From contig JAQUTW010000003.1 in the NCBI GenBank assembly GCA_028694215.1, positions 1-64,000 on the forward strand: a stretch of DNA of 64,000 nt, read 5' to 3'. Below, piece by piece: positions 56,216 through 64,000 of the stretch. Below the pieces are notes generated by a model, which saw only the letters and a list, made by a program, of their open reading frames with translations, was not told the origin of the DNA and made no database searches. This DNA is from Paludibacteraceae bacterium. GTDB lineage: Bacteria > Bacteroidota > Bacteroidia > Bacteroidales > Paludibacteraceae. Each line of letters starts with the position of its first letter. The stretch's first letter is position 1. Position numbers and translations under genes: made by a program.

Positions 56216-59023
56216 TTAAAGAATTATTTTTTGCATACTTACTTTTGCATCAGTAGTAGTTACTTTCACTGCGTAAACACCTTGCAGACCACTTATAGAA
56301 ATATGGCTGCAATTGTCCACAGCACTCATCAATTGCCCCGTCAAAGCATAAATCTCTATACGCGCCACCGACACATCTCGAACATATAAATTCCCTGCCG
56401 AAATGAATAGCGACAAACGTGTTTCATCGGCATCGACTACCATACGATTCACCGTATTTGTTCCTTTACCGACACAGGAAACCGTACGCGTAAAGCCTTC
56501 TGACGAGAAAGTAATGGTTCCCGAATAATCGCGTTGCTCTTTTGGATAAAAACCAATTGTTACACTCTCGCCATTAGCTATTTGTGTACGACTAATCATA
56601 AAAATGGAGTTGTCCGTTGTCGAAATATTGGCGGGTGACAATCCCTGCAATACCACACTGATATCTTTGTTTAGACCGGATCCAACAAGTACATCTCCAA
56701 AATCCAAACTTGTTTGATTGGTTTCAAAATTGACAACACTATTGCCAATACAAGGAATAACATGCGAAAATCCATCGCCGTAAATTGTGATAGCACCTGT
56801 ATGAATTCCCGGACTGTGTGCATGGAAACAGACTATCAATTCATCGCCATTATTCACCGTCCAACTGCTCATTTGAAACGTATAAACGTCCGTTGTAGTA
56901 ACATTCGCCACCGATGCACCGTTCAGATTAATTCTAACACTTTTATTGAGACTTTGACCGTTTACAATCTCCCATTTCAGCGTGTCTAAACTGGGCGAAA
57001 CAACCGTAGAAAGACTACGTCCTACACAAGGAATTTTACACTTTGCACCGCCACCTGCCACCGTAACATCACCTTTATAAAGTCCTGCAGCATTGGCATG
57101 AAAAGCAATGATTAAATTTTGTCCATCGGTAACCGTCCAGTCGCTCATGGGAAACACGCCTGCATCCGATGGCGTAACAGACGCCGTTCCTATGCTCTTA
57201 TCCAAAAACGTCAGATGTACCTGCTTGTTCAACGCCGTGTTGCTCTTTATTGCCCATTCTAAACAAGGCGGTTCGCTCACAATCAAACCGCAAGCGTAAT
57301 GGTAATCGAAACGACGGTCGGGAGCAGATTCTCCATCTAAGAAAAATGCAGAGATGTCATTAAGATTTTTCGGATTGTCTGCCCAATGAAAATTAAACGC
57401 ATATTGACCGTCTGAAACTGTGAAATAATTCAACGGAACGCTCAACTCCATTTCGTTTCCCGAAAAAGCTATCGGAATTGTCGCTTGCTGTACCCACGAT
57501 GACCCGTTCCACCTCTTTAACGAAGTGGTCGTGGCTGAAACACCGCCATTGTTTACCACATAATCGTAACCTTCCCAACCGGTTGATTTATTGTTGTCGG
57601 TATCAATAAACAACATCATCCAATTAGGGTCTGTATAGGGCGTTAAATTGTCTGCCGTACGCACATAAAAAGAGACACAATCAGCCGAAATGGACGCACG
57701 ACTCTCTACAATATCATTTCTTCCCGTATTGTTGGTATAAAGAGTTGTCATATCGTAGCCGTAATAATTACGATGCGTCACATCACCTTTCTGGTCTTGG
57801 TATATCGGACGAACTTCTTGCCAATCATTAAATTCGCCATCGATTGTAATGTCTCTCCGAACAGGCATTTCAGGTTTATCAATTCCTTTAAACTTACGGA
57901 TATAACTCAACATTTGGTAATAATAATTGTCCGTGTATCCGCCCTTCATCGGCGCAATGTCGCGGTTAAATTCTTTGGAAAAGACATCGACAAAGAAACT
58001 ATCGCCTTTTTTAGCAGGTCGTCCCGCAAAAGTTGTCATGCTACCATCATTTATTTGACGGTAAGCCACCCATTCGTTCCATTGAGTTATCATCACCACT
58101 TGCGGATTGACTTGCAAAGCTCTTTCCCACTGTTCGGCAAAACGAAGACCTTTATCGGTATCGGCACATACGTAATTGGAATTAACGGCTTGTTGGCTGC
58201 CGTTATAGAATGTTTTTCCGCACGAAGTGGTGGGATGTTGTGCCGTAGAAACCGTAATTTGCTCCGGAATGTGTTTAGCTACACTCCATCCGTAGTCTTG
58301 TGGCGTTTCATCCAGCCACTGCCAATGGTTGGGATTATTTTTCGTATCGGTAAAAGCCCAACTGTATTTTATTGTAAAAAAGTTTTTAACTTCGGGACGC
58401 AACTCCGCATCGTTAGGATTTCCCAAAATGAGAGGTTTCCCGTTCCAACGAAACCAAAGATCCGGATAGAGTTTTTTGGCATAAAAATTATCATATATAC
58501 TATTTATGGTACGACCGCTTACCGCATATGTCAGAAAACATATTTGGGGAGCTTTAATACCGTTACTACGCATTTCGCGTGCAATTTGGCATATCCGTTC
58601 AACAACATCCAAATAGGTGAATGCATTAGAAACATCCAGAAAAATAAAGTCAATATCCGCATTGGCAAACATCTGCAAATCGCGCCGAATAACCCACGGA
58701 TCTTCCGAAAGAAAATACCCATACTCCGGCTCACCCCAAAAATGGTAACTTCCCACCGGTCCCCATTGCGGATTGGACGGATTAGCCGCCAAAATTTTAG
58801 TGATGTCATTCTGAACATGATCGTGTTTACCGACCCAGACATAATAAAACAATCCAACTTTTTTGTCGAGACGTCTCTCGCCAACAGTTTCATAATCAGG
58901 CACACGCCTTCCCAAAGCGTCCGTTGCCACCCAATTGTCGGTGTTGAACGAAAAACCCGAATTGGAAAAGGCAGAAACACAAACGCATAAGCATAAAACT
59001 AATAAAACACTTATTCTTTTCAT
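56216..59023 (-). CDS. Secreted GH71/GH99-like protein with Ig-like repeats and T9SS tail
   Basis: The 935-aa protein has a signal peptide (residues 4-19), then a TIM-barrel-like domain of about 340 residues that recalls GH71/GH99 glycoside hydrolases (KVGLFYYVWVGKHDH, FGQWNEW-like ITQWNEWVAYRQ). A carbohydrate-binding-like beta domain (about 400-570; DGEFNDWQEVRP, MLFIDTDNNKSTGWEG) follows. Three tandem Ig-like repeats of about 80 residues and a T9SS sorting domain ending KVSMQKIIL complete it. I infer export and attachment to extracellular glycans. Catalytic residues are not certain. A -7 box and its own terminator enclose it. Confidence 0.85.
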   Translation of the reverse strand: MKRISVLLVLCLCVCVSAFSNSGFSFNTDNWVATDALGRRVPDYETVGERRLDKKVGLFYYVWVGKHDHVQNDITKILAANPSNPQWGPVGSYHFWGEPEYGYFLSEDPWVIRRDLQMFANADIDFIFLDVSNAFTYLDVVERICQIAREMRSNGIKAPQICFLTYAVSGRTINSIYDNFYAKKLYPDLWFRWNGKPLILGNPNDAELRPEVKNFFTIKYSWAFTDTKNNPNHWQWLDETPQDYGWSVAKHIPEQITVSTAQHPTTSCGKTFYNGSQQAVNSNYVCADTDKGLRFAEQWERALQVNPQVVMITQWNEWVAYRQINDGSMTTFAGRPAKKGDSFFVDVFSKEFNRDIAPMKGGYTDNYYYQMLSYIRKFKGIDKPEMPVRRDITIDGEFNDWQEVRPIYQDQKGDVTHRNYYGYDMTTLYTNNTGRNDIVESRASISADCVSFYVRTADNLTPYTDPNWMMLFIDTDNNKSTGWEGYDYVVNNGGVSATTTSLKRWNGSSWVQQATIPIAFSGNEMELSVPLNYFTVSDGQYAFNFHWADNPKNLNDISAFFLDGESAPDRRFDYHYACGLIVSEPPCLEWAIKSNTALNKQVHLTFLDKSIGTASVTPSDAGVFPMSDWTVTDGQNLIIAFHANAAGLYKGDVTVAGGGAKCKIPCVGRSLSTVVSPSLDTLKWEIVNGQSLNKSVRINLNGASVANVTTTDVYTFQMSSWTVNNGDELIVCFHAHSPGIHTGAITIYGDGFSHVIPCIGNSVVNFETNQTSLDFGDVLVGSGLNKDISVVLQGLSPANISTTDNSIFMISRTQIANGESVTIGFYPKEQRDYSGTITFSSEGFTRTVSCVGKGTNTVNRMVVDADETRLSLFISAGNLYVRDVSVARIEIYALTGQLMSAVDNCSHISISGLQGVYAVKVTTTDAKVSMQKIIL

Positions 59024-59048
59024 GGCATTTAGATTTAAAATTCACTTG

Positions 59049-59056
59049 CAAAGTTA
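59049..59056 (-). promoter_or_regulatory. -7 promoter box TAACTTTG for the GH-like gene
   Basis: The minus strand reads TAACTTTG, 25 bases before the start. A TTTG 22 bases further upstream is a possible -33 element. Confidence 0.65.
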
Positions 59057-59113
59057 ATCATTTTTTTAAAATAAGTTTCAAATTTTGTTGATTTTGCAAC
59101 TAATCGTATAAAA

Positions 59114-59150
59114 AACGAGCGTAACCTGATGGATTACGCCCGCCGAAATT
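59114..59150 (-). terminator. Terminator after ettA (repeat copy 2)
   Basis: The minus strand reads GCGTAA-TCCATCAGG-TTACGC followed by TCG and a T run. It matches copy 1 at 56161-56197 in 34 of 37 bases. Confidence 0.85.
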
Positions 59151-59165
59151 TTCACTTTTTTTCTA

Positions 59166-60833
59166 TCACATAAGTTTGCGGTAACGAATACGTTTCGGAA
59201 GTTCGTCGCCCAAACGCATCTTTTTATTGGCTTCGTATTCCGTGTACGAACCTTGAAAAAAGAATACTTGTGAATCGCCTTCGAACGCCAAAATATGCGT
59301 ACAGATACGGTCAAGGAACCAACGGTCGTGAGAAATTATCACTGCACAACCTGCAAAATTTTCCAAACCTTCTTCCAACGCTCGTAGCGTATTTACGTCA
59401 ATATCGTTAGTCGGTTCGTCCAGCAACAGCACGTTCGATTCCGATTTCAACGTCAAAGCCAAGTGCAAACGATTTCGTTCACCACCTGACAGTACGCCAC
59501 ATAATTTTTCTTGATCTGCGCCTGTAAAATTAAAACGCGACAAATAAGCACGGGCATTTATCTCTCTGCCGGCTACACGGATAAATTCTGTTCCACCTGA
59601 CACCACTTGAAATACAGATTTATTAGGGTCTATGTCGTGGTGCATCTGGTCAACATAACCAATTTTTACGGTTTCGCCCACCTCAAACGTACCGCTGCCT
59701 ACTTTCTCCATACCCATAATTAAACGAAACAGAGTTGTTTTTCCGGCACCGTTAGGACCTATAATTCCAACAATACCATTCGGTGGTAATGTAAAATTCA
59801 AATGTTCAAACAACAGTTTTTCATCAAATGCCTTGGACACCTCCACTGCATTAATTACCTTGTTGCCCAAACGCGGACCATTAGGAATAAAAATTTCTAA
59901 TTTTTCTTCACGCGCCTTTTGGTCTTCGTTCATCAATTGGTCATAAGCATTTAAACGGGCTTTCCCTTTTGCCTGACGAGCTTTTGGTGCCATACGAACC
60001 CATTCCAACTCACGCTCAAGCGTTTTACGCCGTTTGCTGGCTTGTTTTTCTTCCATGGCCATACGGGCAGTTTTCTGTTCCAACCATCCGGTATAATTCC
60101 CTTTCCAAGGAATTCCTTCGCCACGATCAAGTTCCAAAATCCAACCAGCCACATGATCCAAAAAATAACGGTCGTGCGTAATACAGATAACAGTTCCGGC
60201 ATATTGCTGCAAATGTTGTTCCAACCAATCAATGGACTCTGCGTCTAAATGGTTAGTTGGTTCGTCAAGCAACAAAATATCAGGCTGCTGCAACAGCAAA
60301 CGACACAAAGCAACTCTACGACGTTCACCTCCCGACAAGGTTTTTACCTCTGCATTTTCATCAGGACAACGCAAAGCATCCATTGCACGTTCCAACTTGT
60401 TATCAAGATTCCACGCATCTACACTGTCCAATTTATCTTGAAGTTCTGCCTGACGAGCTATTAATTTATCAAAATCAGCATCCGGTTCTGCAAACGCAGC
60501 ATTCACTTGCTCATATTCTGCCAATAATTGCATTGTTTCTGCAACACCTTCTTGGACAATTTCTTTGACTGTTTTTGTTTCGTCAAATTTCGGATCCTGT
60601 TCCAAATAACCCACAGAATAACCTGGAGAAAACACAACTTCGCCCTGATACGAAGTATCAAGACCTGCAATAATTTTCATCAGGGTTGATTTCCCTGACC
60701 CATTTAAACCAATAATACCAATCTTTGCTCCATAAAAAAAAGAGAGATAAATGTCTTTCAACACCTGTTTCTGAGGTGGAAATGTTTTACTGACATTTAC
60801 CATTGAAAAAATAATTTTTTTGTCGTCTGCCAT
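59166..60833 (-). CDS. ettA: Energy-dependent translational throttle protein EttA (ABC-F)
   Basis: EttA is an ABC-F ATPase that binds the ribosomal E site and gates the first elongation steps in response to ATP/ADP. The 555-aa protein has two nucleotide-binding domains: Walker A GLNGSGKST and GPNGAGKTT, signatures LSGGERRR and LSGGERNR, and Walker B LLLDEPTNHLD and LLLDEPTNDID. The inter-domain linker has basic helices (KRRKTLERELEWVRMAPKAR). No membrane segment is present. Its upstream promoter is uncertain; a near-consensus TACTTTTA lies about 15 bases before the start. Confidence 0.94.
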   Translation of the reverse strand: MADDKKIIFSMVNVSKTFPPQKQVLKDIYLSFFYGAKIGIIGLNGSGKSTLMKIIAGLDTSYQGEVVFSPGYSVGYLEQDPKFDETKTVKEIVQEGVAETMQLLAEYEQVNAAFAEPDADFDKLIARQAELQDKLDSVDAWNLDNKLERAMDALRCPDENAEVKTLSGGERRRVALCRLLLQQPDILLLDEPTNHLDAESIDWLEQHLQQYAGTVICITHDRYFLDHVAGWILELDRGEGIPWKGNYTGWLEQKTARMAMEEKQASKRRKTLERELEWVRMAPKARQAKGKARLNAYDQLMNEDQKAREEKLEIFIPNGPRLGNKVINAVEVSKAFDEKLLFEHLNFTLPPNGIVGIIGPNGAGKTTLFRLIMGMEKVGSGTFEVGETVKIGYVDQMHHDIDPNKSVFQVVSGGTEFIRVAGREINARAYLSRFNFTGADQEKLCGVLSGGERNRLHLALTLKSESNVLLLDEPTNDIDVNTLRALEEGLENFAGCAVIISHDRWFLDRICTHILAFEGDSQVFFFQGSYTEYEANKKMRLGDELPKRIRYRKLM

Positions 60834-60875
60834 AATTTAAAAATTAAAAGTAAACAATCTCACATCAAGAAAAAC

Positions 60876-60913
60876 AAAAAGAGAAACGACTTTCTCAAGC
60901 CATCTCTCTTTTT
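60876..60913 (-). terminator. Terminator after tRNA-Lys
   Basis: The minus strand has AAAAAGAGA pairing with TCTCTTTTT, followed by GTTTTTC. It lies immediately after tRNA-Lys, before ettA. Confidence 0.75.
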
Positions 60914-60914
60914 G

Positions 60915-60987
60915 TGATCCAGCTGGGGCTCGAACCCAGGACCCCATCCTTAAAAGGGATGTGCTCTACCTGCTGAGCTACTGAATC
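60915..60987 (-). tRNA. tRNA-Lys (TTT)
   Basis: 73 nt on the minus strand. Acceptor GATTCAG pairs with CTGGATC, the D arm is GCTC-AGCAGGTA-GAGC, the anticodon loop CTTTTAA gives TTT, the T arm is CTGGG-TTCGAGC-CCCAG, and the discriminator is A. CCA is not encoded. It lies 34 bases after the tRNA-like element and probably shares its promoter. Confidence 0.95.
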
Positions 60988-61021
60988 ATCCAAAAAAAAT
61001 ACACATTATGAAAAAAAAGTG

Positions 61022-61091
61022 CGATCTAATCGGGTTTCGATCCCGCGCTTTTTGCCAAAAGCTACCTTCCCATACTTAAGGTTGTCAGATC
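61022..61091 (-). ncRNA. tRNA-like cloverleaf, not a canonical tRNA
   Basis: The 70-nt minus-strand element folds as a cloverleaf. The acceptor GATCTGA pairs with TTAGATC (one G-U), the D-like arm is ACCTT-AAGTATGGG-AAGGT, the anticodon arm is GCTTT-TTGGCAA-AAAGC, and the T-like arm is CGGG-ATCGAAA-CCCG. The loop would present GGC (alanine), with U33 and A37. It departs from real tRNAs: C at position 8, hardly any variable loop, A54 in the T loop, and no alanine G3-U70 pair. It has a promoter box 21 bases upstream, and a run of eight T follows. It may be a decayed or repurposed tRNA. Confidence 0.6.
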
Positions 61092-61112
61092 CAACTATCT
61101 TAAAAGCGGTTG

Positions 61113-61120
61113 CAAAGGTA
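61113..61120 (-). promoter_or_regulatory. -7 promoter box TACCTTTG for the tRNA-like/tRNA-Lys unit
   Basis: The minus strand reads TACCTTTG followed by CAACCGCTTTT, the same initial sequence as the left-edge promoter at 29-36 (identical block of 16 bases). Confidence 0.7.
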
Positions 61121-61206
61121 TTACTTTTTTTGCTTAACAGCAAGTTTTGGAACTTTTTTTTTCAAAAAAAAGTATAATATTCTTTTATCCGTTATTTATC
61201 AATTAT

Positions 61207-61890
61207 TTACGATTTGTCTTTTACACACAAAACTGCAAAACCCAGCGTAAAAGCAGAACCTCCGCCTCCCAATTGCGGTGAAATATTGGAAAGATTACGC
61301 ATCCACGCCTGTTCTCCACCTGTTGCTATAGTGGCAGTCCACCAATAACCCAACTGCCCAATACCATCAAATGTACCATCAGCATCACGATATCCGGTTG
61401 GCAATAATCCCAAACCACTTTCATTAGTTGCACCCTCATTAGGTGCCAACCATGTATGTGTGGCTTTCAGTTTTCCACCAGCTTGTCCTATTCCTCCAAA
61501 ATATGCAGCTAACGTATTCCAATCATCATGTGTGGCCACATGCCAACCTTTAGGTGCAAGCAATCCCGTATTGACAGCAACAAAATTGTACAAAACACCA
61601 TAAGTTTCTGCATTTGCAACATCATCATTGTAATAACAATATGCAGGACAGGAAGGGTTATTCCATGCTTCTCCATTTAACAATGTCAATGGTGTTCCAT
61701 CATTCAAAGTTGTTGTTCGCAAAGCACCAACCATCCAAGTTTGCGTACCAATAACGATAACATTATACGTATTGCCGTCTCCATCCATAGGAATAGAATA
61801 ATCCAGTTCCTTCTTACAGGAAAATAAAATAAAGCTACTCAATGCTATAAACAAGAGTAACTTTATATGAGATGTAACGGCAGTACACAT
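61207..61890 (-). CDS. FISUMP-domain lipoprotein
   Basis: The 227-aa protein has a lipoprotein signal (residues 9-24, lipidated C25 in LFSC). The rest is a Fibrobacter succinogenes major paralogous (FISUMP) domain: GTQTWMVGALRTT, YGVLYNFVAVNTGLLAPKGWHVATHDDW, GLGLLPTGYRDADG and YWWTAT. Such domains are repeated and surface-exposed in Bacteroidota and Fibrobacteres; the role is not known. It starts 9 bases after the thioredoxin-like gene and is probably co-transcribed with it. Confidence 0.88.
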   Translation of the reverse strand: MCTAVTSHIKLLLFIALSSFILFSCKKELDYSIPMDGDGNTYNVIVIGTQTWMVGALRTTTLNDGTPLTLLNGEAWNNPSCPAYCYYNDDVANAETYGVLYNFVAVNTGLLAPKGWHVATHDDWNTLAAYFGGIGQAGGKLKATHTWLAPNEGATNESGLGLLPTGYRDADGTFDGIGQLGYWWTATIATGGEQAWMRNLSNISPQLGGGGSAFTLGFAVLCVKDKS

Positions 61891-61899
61891 TTCGACCCA

Positions 61900-62361
61900 T
61901 TATTTAAGCACAACCGTCTCTATAGCTTCTTTTAATGAAGCTTTCGGCATTGCACCCTGAGCCATTTGAGGTTGTCCCGTCATCGGCACAAACAAAAGAG
62001 TAGGAATAGAACGAATGCCAAAAGCTCCCGCCAATTCCGGTTCTTTTTCGGTATCAACTTTATAAATATAAATACGATCGCCATATTCTTGTGCCAACTC
62101 TTCCAAAATAGGTGCAAGCATTTTACACGGGCCACACCATGTTGTATAAAAGTCAATTAAACAAGGCTTATCACCCAAATATTTCCATTCATTCGGATGC
62201 GCTTCATAGTTAACAACTTTCGCCAAAAAGTCAGCTTTTGTCAAATGAATTGTAGTCATAATTTTAGTTGTTTTAGTAGATGTCGATTTTTCCTTTGTGG
62301 ATTGTCCATTACAAGAAGTCATTAAACAGAGTGCCAAAAACGAGAATAACAGTTTCTTCAT
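61900..62361 (-). CDS. Thioredoxin-fold lipoprotein
   Basis: The 153-aa protein begins MKKLLFSFLALCLMTSC, a lipoprotein signal with lipidated C17. A thioredoxin fold follows with the redox motif WCGPC (FYTTWCGPCKMLAP) and the cis-Pro segment RSIPTLLF. It is likely an envelope-anchored dithiol-disulfide oxidoreductase. The start at 62361 is set by the lipobox and by the -7 box at 62391-62398; a longer ORF to 62403 would run through it. Confidence 0.88.
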   Translation of the reverse strand: MKKLLFSFLALCLMTSCNGQSTKEKSTSTKTTKIMTTIHLTKADFLAKVVNYEAHPNEWKYLGDKPCLIDFYTTWCGPCKMLAPILEELAQEYGDRIYIYKVDTEKEPELAGAFGIRSIPTLLFVPMTGQPQMAQGAMPKASLKEAIETVVLK

Positions 62362-62390
62362 TTTATTTATTGTTAAAATATTTTTCGCTA

Positions 62391-62398
62391 CAAATATA
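62391..62398 (-). promoter_or_regulatory. -7 promoter box TATATTTG for the thioredoxin-FISUMP pair
   Basis: The minus strand reads TATATTTG (TAnnTTTG) 29 bases before ATG 62361. Confidence 0.6.
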
Positions 62399-62512
62399 GA
62401 CATTTATTTCTCCTATCACAATAAAATTCCACAGAAATTTTGTTGAAAATAAAATTAATGAGGTTTTACATAGAAAGAGAACTCTTTTTACAGAAAAATC
62501 TTCAAAAAACAT

Positions 62513-62520
62513 TATCTTTG
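62513..62520 (+). promoter_or_regulatory. -7 promoter box TATCTTTG for glnS
   Basis: TATCTTTG lies 25 bases before the glnS ATG at 62546. It faces away from the thioredoxin promoter. Confidence 0.7.
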
Positions 62521-62545
62521 CAGAAAAATTAAAGCAAAAAGTGTT

Positions 62546-64000
62546 ATGACAAATACCAATGAGGCCGAAATGCCCAAAAAAAGTCTGAATTTTATTGAGC
62601 AAATAGTTGAAAATGATTTAAAAGACGGCCTCAATGACGGTCGCATACAAACACGTTTCCCGCCAGAACCTAACGGTTATTTGCACATTGGACACGTAAA
62701 AGCTATTTGTTTGGACTTCGGAATTGCCGAAAAATATAACGGCATTTGCAACTTGCGTTTTGACGACACCAACCCTGTAAAAGAAGATGTGGAATATGTT
62801 GATTCCATACAGGGCGATATTCAATGGTTGGGTTTTCATTGGAAAAATCTTTATTACGCTTCCGATTATTTTCAGCAACTCTACGATTTGGCGATCCGTT
62901 TTATCAAAGACGGCAAGGCGTATGTTGACGAGCAATCTGCCGAAACCATTGCTCAACAAAAAGGGACACCAACAGTTCCGGGCATTGAAAGTCCTTATCG
63001 TAATCGACCGATAGCAGAAAATATTGATTTATTTGAACGTATGAACAAAGGTGAATTTGCGGACGGTTCAATGGTATTACGTGCCAAAATTGATATGACT
63101 CACAGCAATATGCACTTTCGGGATCCAATTATGTATCGCATCATAACCACTCACCCACACCACCGCACAGGAACAACATGGAAAGTTTACCCTATGTACG
63201 ATTTTGCGCACGGACAAAGTGACTATTTTGAAGGCGTTACACATTCTATCTGCACCCTTGAGTTTGAAGTACACCGCCCATTATACGATTGGTTTTTAGA
63301 TCAATTTGCCGGAAAAGATTATCGTCCGAAGCAACGGGAATTTAATCGTCTGAATATTACTTATACCGTAATGAGCAAACGTAAAATGTTGCAATTGGTT
63401 CAAGAAGGGCTTGTGCGTGGCTGGGACGATCCTCGAATGCCGACAGTTTGCGGATTACGTCGTCGTGGTTATACCGCAACATCTATCCGTAATTTCATCG
63501 ATAGCATCGGCTACACAAAAGTAGAAGGGATAATTGACGTTTCTGTACTGGAACACGCTATTCGGGAAGATTTAAAACCAAAAGCAGACAGAGTTTGTGC
63601 TATTTTCGACCCGATAAAACTGGTCATTACTAATTATCCCGAAAGCAAGACAGAGACACTAATAACAGAAAATAATCCTGAAAATGAAAATAGTGGGACA
63701 CGTGAAATGCTTTTTGGGCGTGAACTTTACATTGAGCGTTCTGATTTTATGGAAAATGCCCCAAAGGACTTTTTCCGTTTAACTCCAAACGGACGTGAAG
63801 TTCGTTTGAAAAGTGCTTACATCATACAATGTACAGGTTGTAAAAAAGACTCTGACGATAACATTACAGAAATATATTGCACGTACGACACAACCAGTAA
63901 AAGTGGAACCGAAGGTGGAAATCGTAAAATAAAAAGTACCATCAATTGGGTAGAAATCAATTCTTGTCTAAACGCAGAAGTACGTCTATATGATCGTTTG
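62546..64000 (+). CDS. glnS: Glutaminyl-tRNA synthetase (5' part, cut by window end)
   Basis: The reading frame from ATG 62546 stays open to the edge, giving 485 residues of a class I glutaminyl-tRNA synthetase; the C-terminal part lies outside. It has the class I HIGH motif (PPEPNGYLHIGHVKAI), FDDTNPVKEDVEYVDSI, the acceptor-binding YDFAHGQSDYFEGVTHSICTLEF and the KMSKS-like VMSKRKML. These are distinctive for GlnRS rather than GluRS. A -7 box lies 25 bases upstream. Confidence 0.95.
   Translation, partial: MTNTNEAEMPKKSLNFIEQIVENDLKDGLNDGRIQTRFPPEPNGYLHIGHVKAICLDFGIAEKYNGICNLRFDDTNPVKEDVEYVDSIQGDIQWLGFHWKNLYYASDYFQQLYDLAIRFIKDGKAYVDEQSAETIAQQKGTPTVPGIESPYRNRPIAENIDLFERMNKGEFADGSMVLRAKIDMTHSNMHFRDPIMYRIITTHPHHRTGTTWKVYPMYDFAHGQSDYFEGVTHSICTLEFEVHRPLYDWFLDQFAGKDYRPKQREFNRLNITYTVMSKRKMLQLVQEGLVRGWDDPRMPTVCGLRRRGYTATSIRNFIDSIGYTKVEGIIDVSVLEHAIREDLKPKADRVCAIFDPIKLVITNYPESKTETLITENNPENENSGTREMLFGRELYIERSDFMENAPKDFFRLTPNGREVRLKSAYIIQCTGCKKDSDDNITEIYCTYDTTSKSGTEGGNRKIKSTINWVEINSCLNAEVRLYDRL

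Noticed and set aside
57773-58990. A 405-codon plus-strand ORF antisense to the GH71/GH99-like gene
   Set aside because: The minus-strand gene has a signal peptide, domain motifs and a sorting tail. The antisense frame has no family motifs and arises from codon bias of the real gene.

Overview
This window comes from an AT-rich member of the phylum Bacteroidota, most likely the order Bacteroidales. Three things in the sequence say so. Transcription starts carry the Bacteroidota -7 box TAnnTTTG at more than twenty gene or RNA starts. Genes almost entirely lack Shine-Dalgarno sequences. Three secreted proteins end in a type IX secretion (Por) C-terminal sorting domain. Nearly all of it is dense, intact core chromosome: I see no insertion sequence, phage, integron, CRISPR array or rRNA operon.

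Layout. 0.2-5.6 kb (minus): DUF3467, tilS, a lipoprotein, a secreted subtilase, an S4-domain protein and lipB. 5.6-6.8 kb (plus): cysK and tRNA-Ser(CGA). 6.9-15.1 kb (minus): a ribbon-helix-helix-like protein and rmuC, then a stand-alone M6-propeptide-like protein, an M6 metalloprotease, a relA-like ppGpp synthetase, cinA and an HD hydrolase. 15.2-22.9 kb (plus): yraN, two identical tRNA-Asn genes, a PfkB kinase, a lipoprotein, comM, a short leader or small-RNA unit, a PurF-like protein without the glutaminase cysteine, and tig. 22.9-24.1 kb (minus): rplY and pth. 24.4-35.2 kb (plus): glyS, upp, efp, two exported proteins, frr, then an envelope cluster (glycosyltransferase, UPF0104 membrane protein, DUF5686 protein, Omp85-like barrel). 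35.3-41.3 kb (minus): DUF177-rpmF, and rsgA with an LTA-synthase-like enzyme, an outer-membrane protein and an orphan sensor kinase. 41.5-53.1 kb (plus): ligA, DUF6913-like, dapA, a TPR protein and ruvC, then gpsA, pgi, mtnN and hppA. 53.2-62.4 kb (minus): a small basic protein, mnmE, a DEAD-box helicase, a GH71/GH99-like secreted protein, ettA, tRNA-Lys, a tRNA-like cloverleaf, and a FISUMP lipoprotein with a thioredoxin lipoprotein. 62.5 kb to the edge (plus): glnS, cut by the window end.

Themes. Translation and tRNA function dominate (tilS, glyS, glnS, efp, frr, rplY, rpmF, pth, mnmE, ettA, rsgA, tig and four tRNAs). DNA repair and uptake are represented by ligA, ruvC, rmuC, comM, yraN and cinA. 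The envelope and secretion set is typical of Bacteroidota.

Points most worth a second look: (1) a 70-nt tRNA-like cloverleaf with its own promoter just upstream of tRNA-Lys; (2) a complete promoter/25-codon ORF/terminator unit in front of the PurF-like gene, which may be an attenuator; (3) a glycosyltransferase gene whose 3' half has foreign codon usage; (4) a free-standing M6 propeptide-like protein beside its protease; (5) an RSH enzyme with an eroded hydrolase site, translated from a GTG behind a rare perfect Shine-Dalgarno; (6) near-identical terminators after two neighbouring genes.
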